64,000 bases of DNA from Ananas comosus (taxonomy: Eukaryota; Streptophyta; Magnoliopsida; Poales; Bromeliaceae), in assembly GCF_001540865.1 (NCBI RefSeq), contig NC_033633.1:7781691-7845690 (forward strand), read 5' to 3'. The position numbers were made by a program, and so were the translations under genes. Below are positions 24,135-34,534 of the stretch, one piece after another (positions within the stretch are counted from its first letter, which is position 1; every line of letters starts with the position of its first letter). The notes beneath the pieces are model-generated. The model did no database searches, was not told where the DNA came from, and worked only from the letters and a program-made list of their open reading frames with translations.

Positions 24135-26696
24135 TGTCACGCCCCCGACCGCACTCCCCGAAGATGGTACCGATTTGGTCCGGTTCGAGGGCGGCGGGCG
24201 TGAGGCCGAACGGACAGAGTCGTCCCTGTCCCCCCTAGGCTAACCAATAAGATTGTACACAACAAGTTCTCAGGAAAACAACTTGACTACGTACACAATC
24301 ATTCAACGAAAACAAGAGGAGAAACAGTGCTAACACAAACGAGAGCAAGCGATACTAGTAAGAACATACAAGTATACAAAAGAGATATGAGCTTAAGTAG
24401 TGGAAACATAATTGAAACATTTAATCTCTTTGATGTCATTAAAGCTTTAACCATTTGATACAACTTGCATTCTTTTTCCAAAATGTAAATACATCATGTG
24501 CTCTCCAAAACCTCACCCTATACAACGTCTACTCTCAAAATGTAAAAGCAGGGTGAACTAATGCAAGTGAAAAAGTAAGCTATCAACCAAATGCGCTAGG
24601 GCGCCAAGCCCTTGCCGCGATCCTCCCGCTCGGTGGGGATACTCGAACTAGCACCTGCAACGTGGGGTGTGAGAACTACGAATAGTTCCCAGTGGATTCG
24701 GCCGCCGACTCCGCCGATCTACCCACTAGGTCTTAAGCAGGCATAGAGGGATATATATATATACAACATATAAAGCTATGCTGAAACGAAAGCAGGTAAG
24801 TAGAGCAGGAATATTTAGCTATGCCTCAATCTGATATCATGGATGCATGAACAATAAGTAAAGCTGCGTAAGTAAGCTACTATGAACATCAAGTAAGCTA
24901 TGCAATCAAGCTATCATGAACAACAATAATGAGTATGACTCAATAGGTTTCCAAATCTCCTGGTGAACTCTGGTTCACAAACATGTCTCACGTGTAAGCC
25001 TCATAGGGAAAAGTCTCACTGAACTATTCCCCGAGACCGCCTGCGGACAGCACACAGACCGTCTAGACAGCACACTGACTATCGTTCTAGTGACCAACCT
25101 CCGGAGTGCACAGCTTGTGGGGAGCGACCCCTCCAAGCGCAGACAGGCTATGTGAGCACGATCAACTCACGAACAACAGCAACCTACCCACTAAGGGTAA
25201 TCTCATCATGGAATCAAGGTGTTCTTGTACCCAATCTCATAGTGTCTCAACTACACTAAGGTTATCAACAATCATATGCCACTCATCATAGTTTTCTATA
25301 ACTAGATGTCACTCGTCATAGTTTTCTAAACTAGATGCCACTCGTCATTTAGACTCATCATCAACACTAGTTACATTATACTAGTTCTTTAATCACATAA
25401 ACATTAATCATCACATATAGGCTCTAGGTTTTCATCATACATTTCATGCATACTAAATCATGGATCAACCAACCAAGGGATATAGCTACTAGTATGCAAA
25501 TATAAGCAATAGCAACAATCTTCTAACCCTATATGTATATGCACAAGATGCAACTAGATCAACATTAACTCAGACATAGAAGGTAGCCCCGCTGCTTCGG
25601 AATGGTCACCACCCTCCTTGTGGTAGTGCCGGAAAGCTAAGAAACTTGGCGTCGCGGTCCACGTGCGCTGCTTCAACACCTTGGGTCAAAACGAACCCTA
25701 GAGCACCCAAATCGGCGATATTTCCGCGCTCGCTCGACGTATTGACGAACCGTCTTCGCCTACGCGTTCGGGAACATAGCAATTAGGTTTCCGACCCCTC
25801 AATATAGATCAAAACCCTATATTCCCAAAAATTCCAAAATCAAGCCCTAGATTTAGCAACCATGGGAACCCATGGTTTCTAGCTTCAATGTGAGCTAGAT
25901 CCTTGTTCTCTAAGCTCATTAGGTTCCATTTGAACCAATAAAACCAACAAAAAGCTCCCAAAACCCTAGATCCACAAGTTGGGGTTGAGGCTTACCTCTA
26001 GGGTTTACTCCAAAGCAAGCCCTAGCTTGAGAAGAGGAGGGAGAGAAGCTGCTTCTTCTTCTCCTTGATCTTCTCCTTCCTTTCCTTCTTCTTCTCTTTC
26101 TTTCTCTCCTTCTTTCTTCTTCTCCTTCTTCTTTCTGTTAGAGAGAGAGAGAGCTAAGTGAGAGGGAGAGACAGAGGCTAAGAGTGAGAGGGAGTCGCTG
26201 AGAGAGAGAGGCTTAAGTCCTCTATTGTAACAAAATCCCCAAAAGCCCCTCTATTTTCTATTTTTTTAATCAGCCCAGCTATTTCGGGTCCCTTGTACCG
26301 GTACACGGGTTCTTGTACTGGTACAAGGCCTGGGTGACAGCGAAACCGAGCGCAACCCGAGAGCTCGGTTTCTCGATTTCGATGGGTTTGTACCGGTACA
26401 AGGGGTCTTGTACCGGTACAGCATCTGAAGCCCTCTAACCGGAGAGGCAGCGATGGTTGTACCGGTACAACCATCGCCCTTGTACCGGTACAACAGCTCC
26501 ATAATGCTGTTTTCACTTCATTTCGGCTTTACTTCGCGCCGATCGATGCCAAAACCCTTCCAACACCTTTGGAGCTCACTTTTGCTCTTCCAAACTTGTT
26601 AGAATGCGAAATGGAACTTGTCCAAACCATTCAATTGCCCACTTTGGTCCATTTGGCCAAAGTTAGCCGAATTCCATCGAGTTTCAATATCTCACA
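24135..26696 (-). mobile_element. family 1 gypsy 3' LTR (copy A, minus orientation)
   Basis: 2562 bp, TGTCACGCCCCCGACC … AATATCTCACA on the plus strand. It is preceded by gatag (24130-24134) and followed directly by the polypurine tract, so it is the 3' LTR. On the minus strand the order is a U3 with six TGTACCGGTACA-type palindromes (about 26290-26495), a CT/GA-rich leader (26060-26215), the hairpin (24671-24690) and the terminal GGACAG/CTGTCC stem (24212-24231). It is roughly 98% identical by eye to 36963-39521. Confidence 0.9.
24671..24690 (-). promoter_or_regulatory. conserved LTR RNA hairpin (family 1, copy A)
   Basis: Sense strand GGGAACTA-TTCG-TAGTTCTC: 8-bp stem with one G-U pair and a UUCG loop. 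Identical in copy B at 37499-37518. Confidence 0.6.
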
Positions 26697-26710
26697 TTCT
26701 CCGCCCCTTA
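26697..26710 (-). other. polypurine tract of family 1 element
   Basis: On the minus strand AAGGGGCGGAGAA immediately precedes the 3' LTR (TGTGAGATATTG). This is the expected plus-strand priming site. Confidence 0.85.
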
Positions 26711-26765
26711 AAAGGAGTTTCGTCCTCGAAACAACTCAACTCTTATCTCGAACTCAACTCTTACC

Positions 26766-27296
26766 TCAATCCTCGAACAAGTGAGGATGATTCGCTCTTA
26801 TCAGGTCCTCGAGTTCCCAAGTGGCTTCGCGATCGTCGTGATTGCTCCACCGAACCCTAACATAGGAAATCTCTCGATTCCTTAGCTTACGCACTTCTCA
26901 AGCCAAAATCTCCACCGAAAATTCTTCATAGCTCATATCATCTTGAAGCTCCGGCGGCTCGTACACTAGAACGTGCTCGGGATCATGCACATACTTGCGA
27001 AGATTGGAGACGTGGAAGACATTGTGCACACCCGCAAGCTTCGGGGGTAATGCAAGTCGGTACGCCACCGTCCCAATTCGCTCCAAGATCTCGTAGGGGC
27101 CAATATAACGGGGACTCAGCTTTCCTCGCACCCCAAACCTCTTCACGCCTCGCATCGGCGAAACCTTCAAGAACACGCGGTCACCCACCGCGAACTCTAA
27201 ATCTCTACGGCGTTTATCCGAATAACTCTTTTGCCGTGACTGCGCCGTGAGCAATCTTTTGCGAGCAAGGTGGACTTTCTCTTCCGCCTCTCGCAA
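26766..27296 (-). pseudogene. integrase C-terminus with chromodomain-like end
   Basis: A basic segment (SDKRRRDLEFAVGDRVFLKV, then GKLSPRYIGPYEILERIG), typical of the gypsy integrase C-terminal GPY/F module. After the TGA at 26898-26900 the frame continues with EVRKLRNREISYVRVRW and REATWELEDLIRANHPHLF, a chromodomain-like end before the terminal TGA. Such ends are thought to steer chromoviruses to heterochromatin. Confidence 0.8.
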
Positions 27297-27330
27297 AATA
27301 TCCAGACCGAACTCAACTCGTTCGCCTACA

Positions 27331-27836
27331 TCACTCCAATGAATGGGAGATCAGCACTTCCGCCGGTATAGAGCCTCGAACGGTGCCATGCCCACTAGCA
27401 TGATAACTGTTGTTGTAGGCGAACTCGGCCATCGGTATGTGCTTACACCAACCACCCTTGTAATCAATAACACACGCTCGCAACATATCCTCCAGAGTTT
27501 GAATAGTCCTCTCTGTCTGCCCATCTGTCTGGGGATGGAATGCAGTACTAAACTTGAGACGCGTCCCAAGGGCATCCTGCAGGCTCCTCCAAAAATGTGA
27601 GGTGAAGTCACCCCGTGAAGGGCATCCTGCAGGCTCCTCCAATCGACTTCGGCACCCCGTGAAGTCTCACTATCTCATCAAGATATACCTGAGCCAATTT
27701 CTCGTCTACCCAAGTGTTATGGATCGGTAGAAAGTGTGCTGATTTTGTCAAACGATCCACAATCACCCAAATAGCATCGTGGCCACCTGTCGATCGAGGC
27801 AAGCCAACGACAAAATCCATCTTCCCCATTTGCAAC
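27331..27836 (-). pseudogene. integrase core, deleted and frameshifted
   Basis: Keeps [20 protein letters not shown] with the first catalytic Asp and [20 protein letters not shown] with the catalytic Glu. The zinc-binding HHCC region is missing: RNase H joins almost directly to the core. The region around the second Asp is replaced by a scar, a 22-bp sequence (27570-27591) repeated 49 bp away (27619-27640). A frameshift follows near 27390. Confidence 0.8.
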
Positions 27837-29554
27837 CACAGGGGCGTCTGATTAGTAACCCACAAGGCTAGATTTTCAACAGACTTCCGGCTAAGCGCAT
27901 CGGCAACTACGTTCGCCTTCCCGGGGTGGTAGAGAATATCAACATCATAATCTTTAAGCAACTCCAACCACCGCCGCTGTCGCATATTCAGCTCCTTCTG
28001 GGTAAATAGATACTTCAAGCTTTTATGGTCGGTGTAGATCTCGCAATGAGCACCATATAGATAATGTCTCCATAGCTTCAAGGCAAAGATCACCGCCGCC
28101 AACTCTAAATGGTGAATGGGGTAGTCCTTTTCATAGCTCTTTAGCTGACGGGATGCATAAGCAATAACTTTCCCGCCCTGCATCAGCACACACCCCAAGC
28201 CCAGATAAGAAGCATCGCTGTAGACGACATAGTCCTGTCCCTGCACCGGTAGGGCGAGTACCGGAGTCGAAGTTAACCTTTACTTCAACTCTTTAAAACT
28301 CCGGTCGCACTCGTCACCCCAAATGAACTTGGTGCCCTTTTGTGTCAGACGGGTAAGTGGAGTCACAATCTTTGAGAACCCCTCCACGAACCGTCGATAA
28401 TAACCTGCTAGGCCCACAAAACTACGGACCTCAGCTACACTCGTCGGGCGCGGCCAATTCTCAATAGCCTCCACTTTCCTCCGGTCAACTGAAACACCAC
28501 CCTCGAAAATAACGTGCCCGAGAAATGCAACCTCCCTGAGCCAGAAGTCGCATTTCTTCAGCTTTGCGTACAACTTCTTCTCCCGAAGGATTTGAAGTAC
28601 TGCACGCAAATGCTCCGCGTGCTCCTCGTCGCTACGCGAATATACCAAAATGTCGTCTATGAAGACCACGACAAATCGGTCCAAGCACTCCTGGAACACC
28701 CGGTTCATCAAGCTCATGAACGCTGCCGGGGCATTTGTAAGCCCAAACGGCATCACCGTGAACTCGTAGTGTCCATAACGCGTGCGAAACGCCGTCTTCT
28801 GAACATCTTCCGGCTTAATCTTTAACTGGTGATAGCCGGACTGAAGGTCAATCTTCGAATACACTCGCGACCCCTGCAACTGATCAAACAAGTCATCGAT
28901 ACGGGGTAGCGGGTACTTGTTCTTCACCGTGACCTTGTTCAACTCGCGGTAATCCACGCAGAGTCGAAAAGATCCATCTTTCTTTCGCATAAATAATACC
29001 GGGGCACCCCACGGCGAAACGCTCGGCCTAATGAATTTCTTATCTAGAAGATCCTGTAATTGATCTCTCAACTCCCTTAGCTCGGCCGGCGCCATACGAT
29101 ACGGGGCCTTAGATATCGGTGCTGTGCCGGGAACCAAGTCGATCATGAACTCGATCTCTCGGTCCGGCGGCATACCCGGTAACTCTGCGGGAAACATGTC
29201 AGGGAACTCCCGCACAACCGCCAACTCCTCGAGGGTCGGAACTACTCGATCAATCTCCACAACGGTCGCCAAATAGGCTGTGCAACCGCTGTTCACCAAC
29301 TTCCTCGCTCTAGTTGCAGACACCGTCGCGGCGAAGCACGAGCTCTTGCAAGCTCGGTAGGTGAACTCTTCTTGACCCGGTTCCCGAAATGTGATAACTC
29401 GAGTTGGGCAGTCGATCGACACATAATACTTCGAGTGCCAATCCATGCCCAATATGACGTCGAACTCATTCAGCCTTTTGAGCACAAACAAGTCGACCGG
29501 CATAACCCAGTCATTCACCTGCACTGGACATGCCAAACATCGCTTCCTAACCAT
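27837..29554 (-). pseudogene. reverse transcriptase and RNase H
   Basis: RT motifs are intact: [46 protein letters not shown] and the catalytic FIDDILVYS at residues 298-306 of the 29554 segment. After an in-frame TAA (28280-28282), RNase H follows with [25 protein letters not shown] and [15 protein letters not shown]. Apart from the stop codon this part is well preserved, so selection ended recently. Confidence 0.9.
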
Positions 29555-29581
29555 AAATGATCTCCCGGGGCCCTCAACATG

Positions 29582-31131
29582 TCAAACGTGCTCCCCCGGA
29601 CGATACTCAATATCATGTGTTTGTGCGAACGATCGACTAATGAATGAGTGTGATGCACCTGTATCAAATAGAGCTCTCGCTCGAACACCCTTAACCAAAA
29701 TTATACCTGCCACAACATTATGCTTACCGGCCTCTGAAGGCTTCTCAACGTGCACTGGAGCGGCATACATCCTCCCGCTCGGCGCAGATCGTGCAGGCTC
29801 TGGTTGGCGTGGCGCCGCTGCTCGCCCAGTAGATGCTGCAGGAGGGGGCAAGGCATAGCGAGCTGGAACCGCCGGGGCCAATGCAGTCAACATAGCAGGC
29901 GAAGCTCCTCCTTGAGGACAGTTGCGGATGACATGTCCCGCTTGCCCGCACTTGAAGCACCTCCCACGGCGATGCTCACACACACCCGGCCGGTGGTCTC
30001 CGCCGCAAAAGACGCATCGCTCTGCTCCACGACCCTTGGGCTGAGAGCGTGGATACTTCGGGGGCCTCCTGGANAGAAGACGCATCGCTGAGCACCACGA
30101 CCCTTGGGCTGAGAGCGTGGATACTTCGGGGGCCGCTTGGAGCTAGACTGACCGCCCGAACCACCACCCTGTCTCTTCTTGCCTTTATCCTTGTCGAGCG
30201 CCTCACGGTCCTCACGCTCGCAAGCGTTCCCGTGCTCGACCCATAGCGCGCGGTCTAAAGCCTCCGCCAAAGAGTGGAACTTGAAGGCATGCACCGTTTT
30301 GAATACTCCGGGCCGAAGTCCTCGAACAAAACAATCCGCCTGGTCCTGCTCTGTCACCGCCACGTCCGAAACGCAGCTCAGGAGATGGGTGAACTCCCGC
30401 TCGTACTCCCGAACCGTGCGGTTACCTTGCTTGAGCTGGCGGAAGTCTTCCCGCATCTTTCTCTTGTCACTGTTGGGGAAGTACTCGGCGAACATTAGCC
30501 TGCGGAACTCCGCCGAATCGATCGGGGGAAGCTCCGGGAGTCGGTCTTGCTTGACCCTCTGCCACCAATTCTTGGCCCGCTTCTCGAAGCAATGAGCAGT
30601 CAAGTTCACCTTGTCCTTCTCCAAGGTGAAGATGTCCTAAAATAGAGTCTCCATAGCCGTCAGCCAAGACTCCACCGTCGCTGGATCCACCACCTCTCCG
30701 TCGAAAGTAGGTGGGTGAAACTTAGTGAACCTCGTGAGCGCTACATAGTCGCGCTCACGCTCCGCCTCCTCAACCGCCACCGCGGGGGTAGGAGAACTTG
30801 AACTCGCCAGAGGAATATCCACCGGTGGGGGTTGGGCCGCCACCGGAACCGATACGCCACCCACACCCTCGGCCGCATCGGGGGCGCGAACCGAAGGCGC
30901 AGGCGGACCGCGACCTAGACCCGCTGCCGCAGCCGCCGCCGCCGCAACCTGCCGCTCCAGTAGCTCCTGGAGCCTATCGAACCGTCCCGTGAGCGCCGTA
31001 ACCTGCGCTCGCAACTCCTGCACCTCAGTAGGCCCAGCTGGCCCTGGCGCCACTGGAGGCACGACTGGCTCAGGCACCTCTCGAGGTGGTGCCGGAGCAG
31101 TCCTACGCACGTAGCATCTCTTTGGTGCCAT
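29582..31131 (-). pseudogene. gag and protease
   Basis: Starts MAPKRCYVRRTAPAPP, followed by a Pro/Ala-rich stretch. A TAG at 30637-30639 breaks the frame where the second copy (32398-32938) has a GAG codon. The capsid-like core follows (NWWQRVKQDRLPELP, FRQLKQGNRTVREYEREF). A zinc knuckle CFKCGQAGHVIRNC and the protease motif ALFDTGASHSFI come before the TGA at 29582-29584. The 30007-30137 segment is duplicated around a single N and should be read once. Confidence 0.85.
30007..30137. repeat. duplicated segment around a single N (assembly artefact)
   Basis: About 65 bp before and after the N at 30074 are near-copies (…gacccttgggctgagagc…). This looks like two overlapping contig ends placed side by side. 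Confidence 0.75.
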
Positions 31132-31481
31132 AGCTCCTGAAACGCAAACAACCGGTTAATTACTTAACCCAACATGTCGTCGTAACTATGAAGCGTAAGC
31201 GATTAAACAACATTAATCAGGCGGCAGCTTGTAAGTGTACTCGTTCTTGTCTCTCGGCATTATGTTGTCAGCCGCCAACACAATCACCTTAAGCCAAAAG
31301 CTAATACCACTTAGATCATCTCTAGCCATAACCAGAGTCTCAATGGCAACTCCAAACCCAATCGATTAGCTTCCGCCGCGTCATAGGTTCACGTCGCACT
31401 CAGGCACCTATAACCTTAGGGTTAACCAACCTAGAGTCTCCTAGGTCATCCTAGACTCTCTCTTTTGCTTGCTCTTAACTC

Positions 31482-31493
31482 GCTCTGATACCA
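31482..31493 (-). other. primer binding site (tRNA-iMet)
   Basis: Minus strand TGGTATCAGAGC, 4 bases inside the LTR end (…GTGACA). A second copy lies at about 33289-33300. Confidence 0.9.
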
Positions 31494-31497
31494 CAAC

Positions 31498-31629
31498 TGT
31501 CACGCCCCCGACCGCACTCCCCGAAGACGGTATCGATTTGGTCCGGTTCGAGGGCGGCGGGCGTGAGGCCGAACGGACAGAGTCTCCCTTGTCCGCCCTA
31601 GGCTAATCAACAAGATTGTGCACAACAAG
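31498..31629 (-). mobile_element. family 1 5' LTR, first fragment
   Basis: Begins TGTCACGCCCCCGACC next to the primer binding site, so it is the 5' LTR. It is cut after 132 bp by another LTR, leaving acaag at 31625-31629 as the target duplication. It is more divergent from copies A and B than they are from each other. It continues at 36714. Confidence 0.85.
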
Positions 31630-32108
31630 TGTCACCCCCCGCGGCCAACCGCCGATTTGGACCGGGTCGCGGCGCCACCGACAGACCGCCGAACGGACCG
31701 GGAATTCCCCTGTACGCGAACAGAGTCTCCCCAGTACGTCCAAGGCGTCGCAATCCAAACAATCAACGAATGTTCCAACAAGGAACGGATATCAATCCAG
31801 ATTGCATAAGGAAGTATCAAATACATAAACTACTTGCTATTACAAGCATTCATTTCACAATCACGTTATACATCACAGTTTCAGTTTACATTCTTTTTTT
31901 ACTTCCAAATTACAATCCAATTATTACATCATTTAATTTACAAGTTTGATACATTTTCTTTTCTTGCCTTCTAGACCCCTAAGCTAGACTGTCTCAGGGT
32001 ACGGCTACCTCGGTCTCTGTGGTGGGGCGCTATCTACTGAGCTACGCCCTCGCCTCGCGCCGCCGCGCCGCACACGAACGACCTGAAAACCCGAAAACAA
32101 CGTGGGGT

Positions 32109-32130
32109 GAGAACCAACTCCATGGTTCCC
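32109..32130 (-). promoter_or_regulatory. conserved LTR RNA hairpin (family 2b copy)
   Basis: Sense strand GGGAACCA-TGGAGT-TGGTTCTC: 8-bp stem. ACTA/TAGT of related copies is changed to ACCA/TGGT on both arms. Confidence 0.6.
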
Positions 32131-32397
32131 AGTGGGTACGGCCACCCAAGGGAAAAACTCGACCGATAGGTCCGAGGAGGCACTGCAACATGTTAGTTCA
32201 ACAATATACAACAGATATATATATATTCAATTGAAATACATGCCATGCCTCACAATATGCGATAGGAAAATCATGCAACAACTAGTAGATCATTTGAATT
32301 CTACTTTTACTTGGCTACTTTAGCTCATAACTTTACTCTAAGGTTTCTATTACCTTAGGATCACAACACTAACCACTAGCTTCTAAGGTTTCTATTN

Positions 32398-32938
32398 TCT
32401 CGAAGCAATGAGCGGCCAAGTTCACCTTGTCCTTCTCCAAGGTGAAGATGTCCTCAAATAGAGTCTCCATAGCCATCAGCCAAGACTCCACCGTCGCTGG
32501 ATCCACCACCTCTCCGTCGAAAGTAGGTGGGTGAAACTTAGTGAACCTCTTGAGCGCCACATAGCAGCGCTCACACTCCGCCTCCTCAACCGCCACCGCG
32601 GGGGTAGGAGAACTCCAACTCGTCGGAGGAATATCCACCGGTGGGGGTTGCGCCGCCACCGGAACTGATACGCCACCCACACCCTCGGCCGCATCGGGGG
32701 CTCGAACCGAAGGCGCAGGCGGACCGCGGCCTAGACCCGCTGCCGCCGCCGCAACCTGCCGCTCCAGTAGCTCCTGGAGCCTATCGAACCGTCGCGTGAG
32801 CGCCATAACCTGCGTTCGCAACTGCTACACCTCAGTAGGCCCAGCTGGCACTGGCGCCACTGGAGGCACAGCTGGCTCAGGCACCTCTCGAGGTGGTGTC
32901 AGAGCGGTCCTACGCACGTAGCATCTCATTGGTGCCAT
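32398..32938 (-). pseudogene. second gag 5' fragment
   Basis: Homologous to 30581-31131 with scattered differences, so it is a second element copy rather than a duplicated read. It starts at the Met at 32938 and is broken early by a TAG near 32825. It lacks the stop seen at 30637 in the other copy. The leader 32939-33304 and a primer binding site follow, then 37 bp of family 1 LTR (33305-33341). Confidence 0.75.
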
Positions 32939-33341
32939 AGCTCCTGAAACGCAAACAACCGGTTAATTACTTAACCCAACATGTCATCGTAACTACGAAG
33001 CGTAAGCGATTAAACAACATTAATCAGGCGGCAGCTTGTAAGTGTACTCGTTCTTGTCTCTCGACATCATGTTGTCGGCCGCCAACACAATCACCTTAAG
33101 CCAAAAGCTAATACCACTTAGATCATCTCTAGCCATAACCAGAGTCTTAATGCCAACTCCAAACCCAATCGATTAGCTTCCGCCGCGTCATAGGTTCACG
33201 TCGCACTCACGCACCTATAACCTTAGGGTTAACCAACCTAGAGTCTCCTAGGTCATCCTAGACTCTCTCTTTTGCTTGCTCTTTACTCGCTCTGATACCA
33301 CAACTGTCACGCCCCCGACCGCACTCCCCGAAGACGGTACC

Positions 33342-34454
33342 TGTAAGGTATCGGACTTCTAAAATCATGAAGTTACGGTGTACATTTGGTTGGAGAGCTG
33401 TTTGAATGGTCCCGGTGAAGTTCTGGGGTAATCGGGCGTTTCGGTGCGCATAGGCGCGAAAACGGAGCCGAAAGGCCATGTTAGGCCGGGAGCTAAATCC
33501 AGCATTAGCGAGGATGAAAAGATGATGGAAACATGCTCGAAAACATGTTTGAAGAGTCTCGGTTCGATTTGAAACGAATCGGAGGTCAAACGAGCGAAAA
33601 CGGGCGAAAACGGAGAAGAAACGGTGAAAAAGGCTGAAATTTGGCTAAGTCCTTGAGGCTGAGTACTGGACCTTCGGGGACCGGTCTCTCACCGCAAGGA
33701 CCGGTCTCTCAGGGACCGGTCTCTCACAGCAAGGACCGGTCCCCGAGCGCGAAAATGGCCCAGTTCGGGCTGTTGCAAAAGAGGCTTTGTTGAGGGATTT
33801 TTATGCAATTTTGCCCTCATGTGAGTGTATAGAAGAGAGAGATGGGCCTTTTCTCTCTTCCCTCTCACCCTAAAACTCTCCCTCTCTCTCTCTAGAAAGA
33901 AAAGAAAGAGAAGAAGAAAGAGGAGAAGAAGAAGAAGAGGAGGAGAAGAAGAAGAAAAGGGAGGAGAAGAAGAGAAGCATCATCACCACCATCATCTTCT
34001 TCTTCCTCTCAACCTTGGAGCTAACACCTAAAGGTAAGCTTGATGCTTATTAATGGTAGATCTCTAGGGCTTGAGCCTTTTTCTCTAGAATTGGATTTAG
34101 ATGAATCCTAGCAAGCTTAATAGATGTTTATTGCATGAATTGGAGATCAATTTGGTGGATTTTGCCGTAGTACAAATCTAGGGCTCCAAAATGGCGATTT
34201 GATTTACAGGAGGGTTTGATCTCTTTTAACACTCTGTAAACCTAATTGGTAGGTCTACGAACGCAACGGTGCGTTCGGTTCGGCGATCCGACGAGTGTAC
34301 GCGGAGATATTGAGGATCGAAGCCGTTAAGGTACAGATTGCCGCAGCTCGTGGCGAAAGCTTCCAAAAATCATGGAAATGGAATCGTAGCATCGTGGTGT
34401 CGGGGAATAAACTCCAGAACAGACGGATCGCGGATAGGAGGTCATTTGGCAGTC
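33342..34454 (+). mobile_element. family 2 LTR, 5' part (plus orientation), cut by the gap
   Basis: Starts TGTAAGGTATCGGACTTC inside a family 1 LTR fragment. It has four ACCGGT palindromes (33677-33750), a CT-rich leader (33835-33970) and an LTR body resembling 59866-62351. It ends at the N gap. Confidence 0.7.
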
Positions 34455-34534
34455 NNNNNNNNNNNNNNNNNNNNNNNNNNNNNNNNNNNNNNNNNNNNNN
34501 NNNNNNNNNNNNNNNNNNNNNNNNNNNNNNNNNN
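34455..34534. other. assembly gap (80 N)
   Basis: 80 unknown bases. Sequence before and after belongs to LTRs in opposite orientation. Confidence 0.98.

Larger units (their letters stand above)
26766..31131 (-). pseudogene. gag-pol: Ty3/gypsy (Tekay-like chromovirus) gag-pol, defective
   Basis: A single gag-pol frame running from the Met at 31131 to the TGA at 26766. Domain order is gag with a CCHC knuckle, protease (DTGAS), reverse transcriptase, RNase H, integrase and a C-terminal chromodomain-like end, which is the gypsy order and suggests the Tekay group. In-frame stops lie at 30637-30639, 29582-29584, 28280-28282 and 26898-26900. There is an assembly N with a duplicated segment at 30074. 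The integrase is deleted and frameshifted. It encoded the capsid and enzymes for cytoplasmic reverse transcription and nuclear integration; this copy cannot make them and could only move with proteins supplied in trans. Confidence 0.9.

Noticed and set aside
24299..24481. Repeated 60-codon minus-strand frame (also at 36751 and 37127)
   Set aside because: It is the same stretch of the family 1 LTR in three copies; no coding features and the frame is not preserved as a protein.
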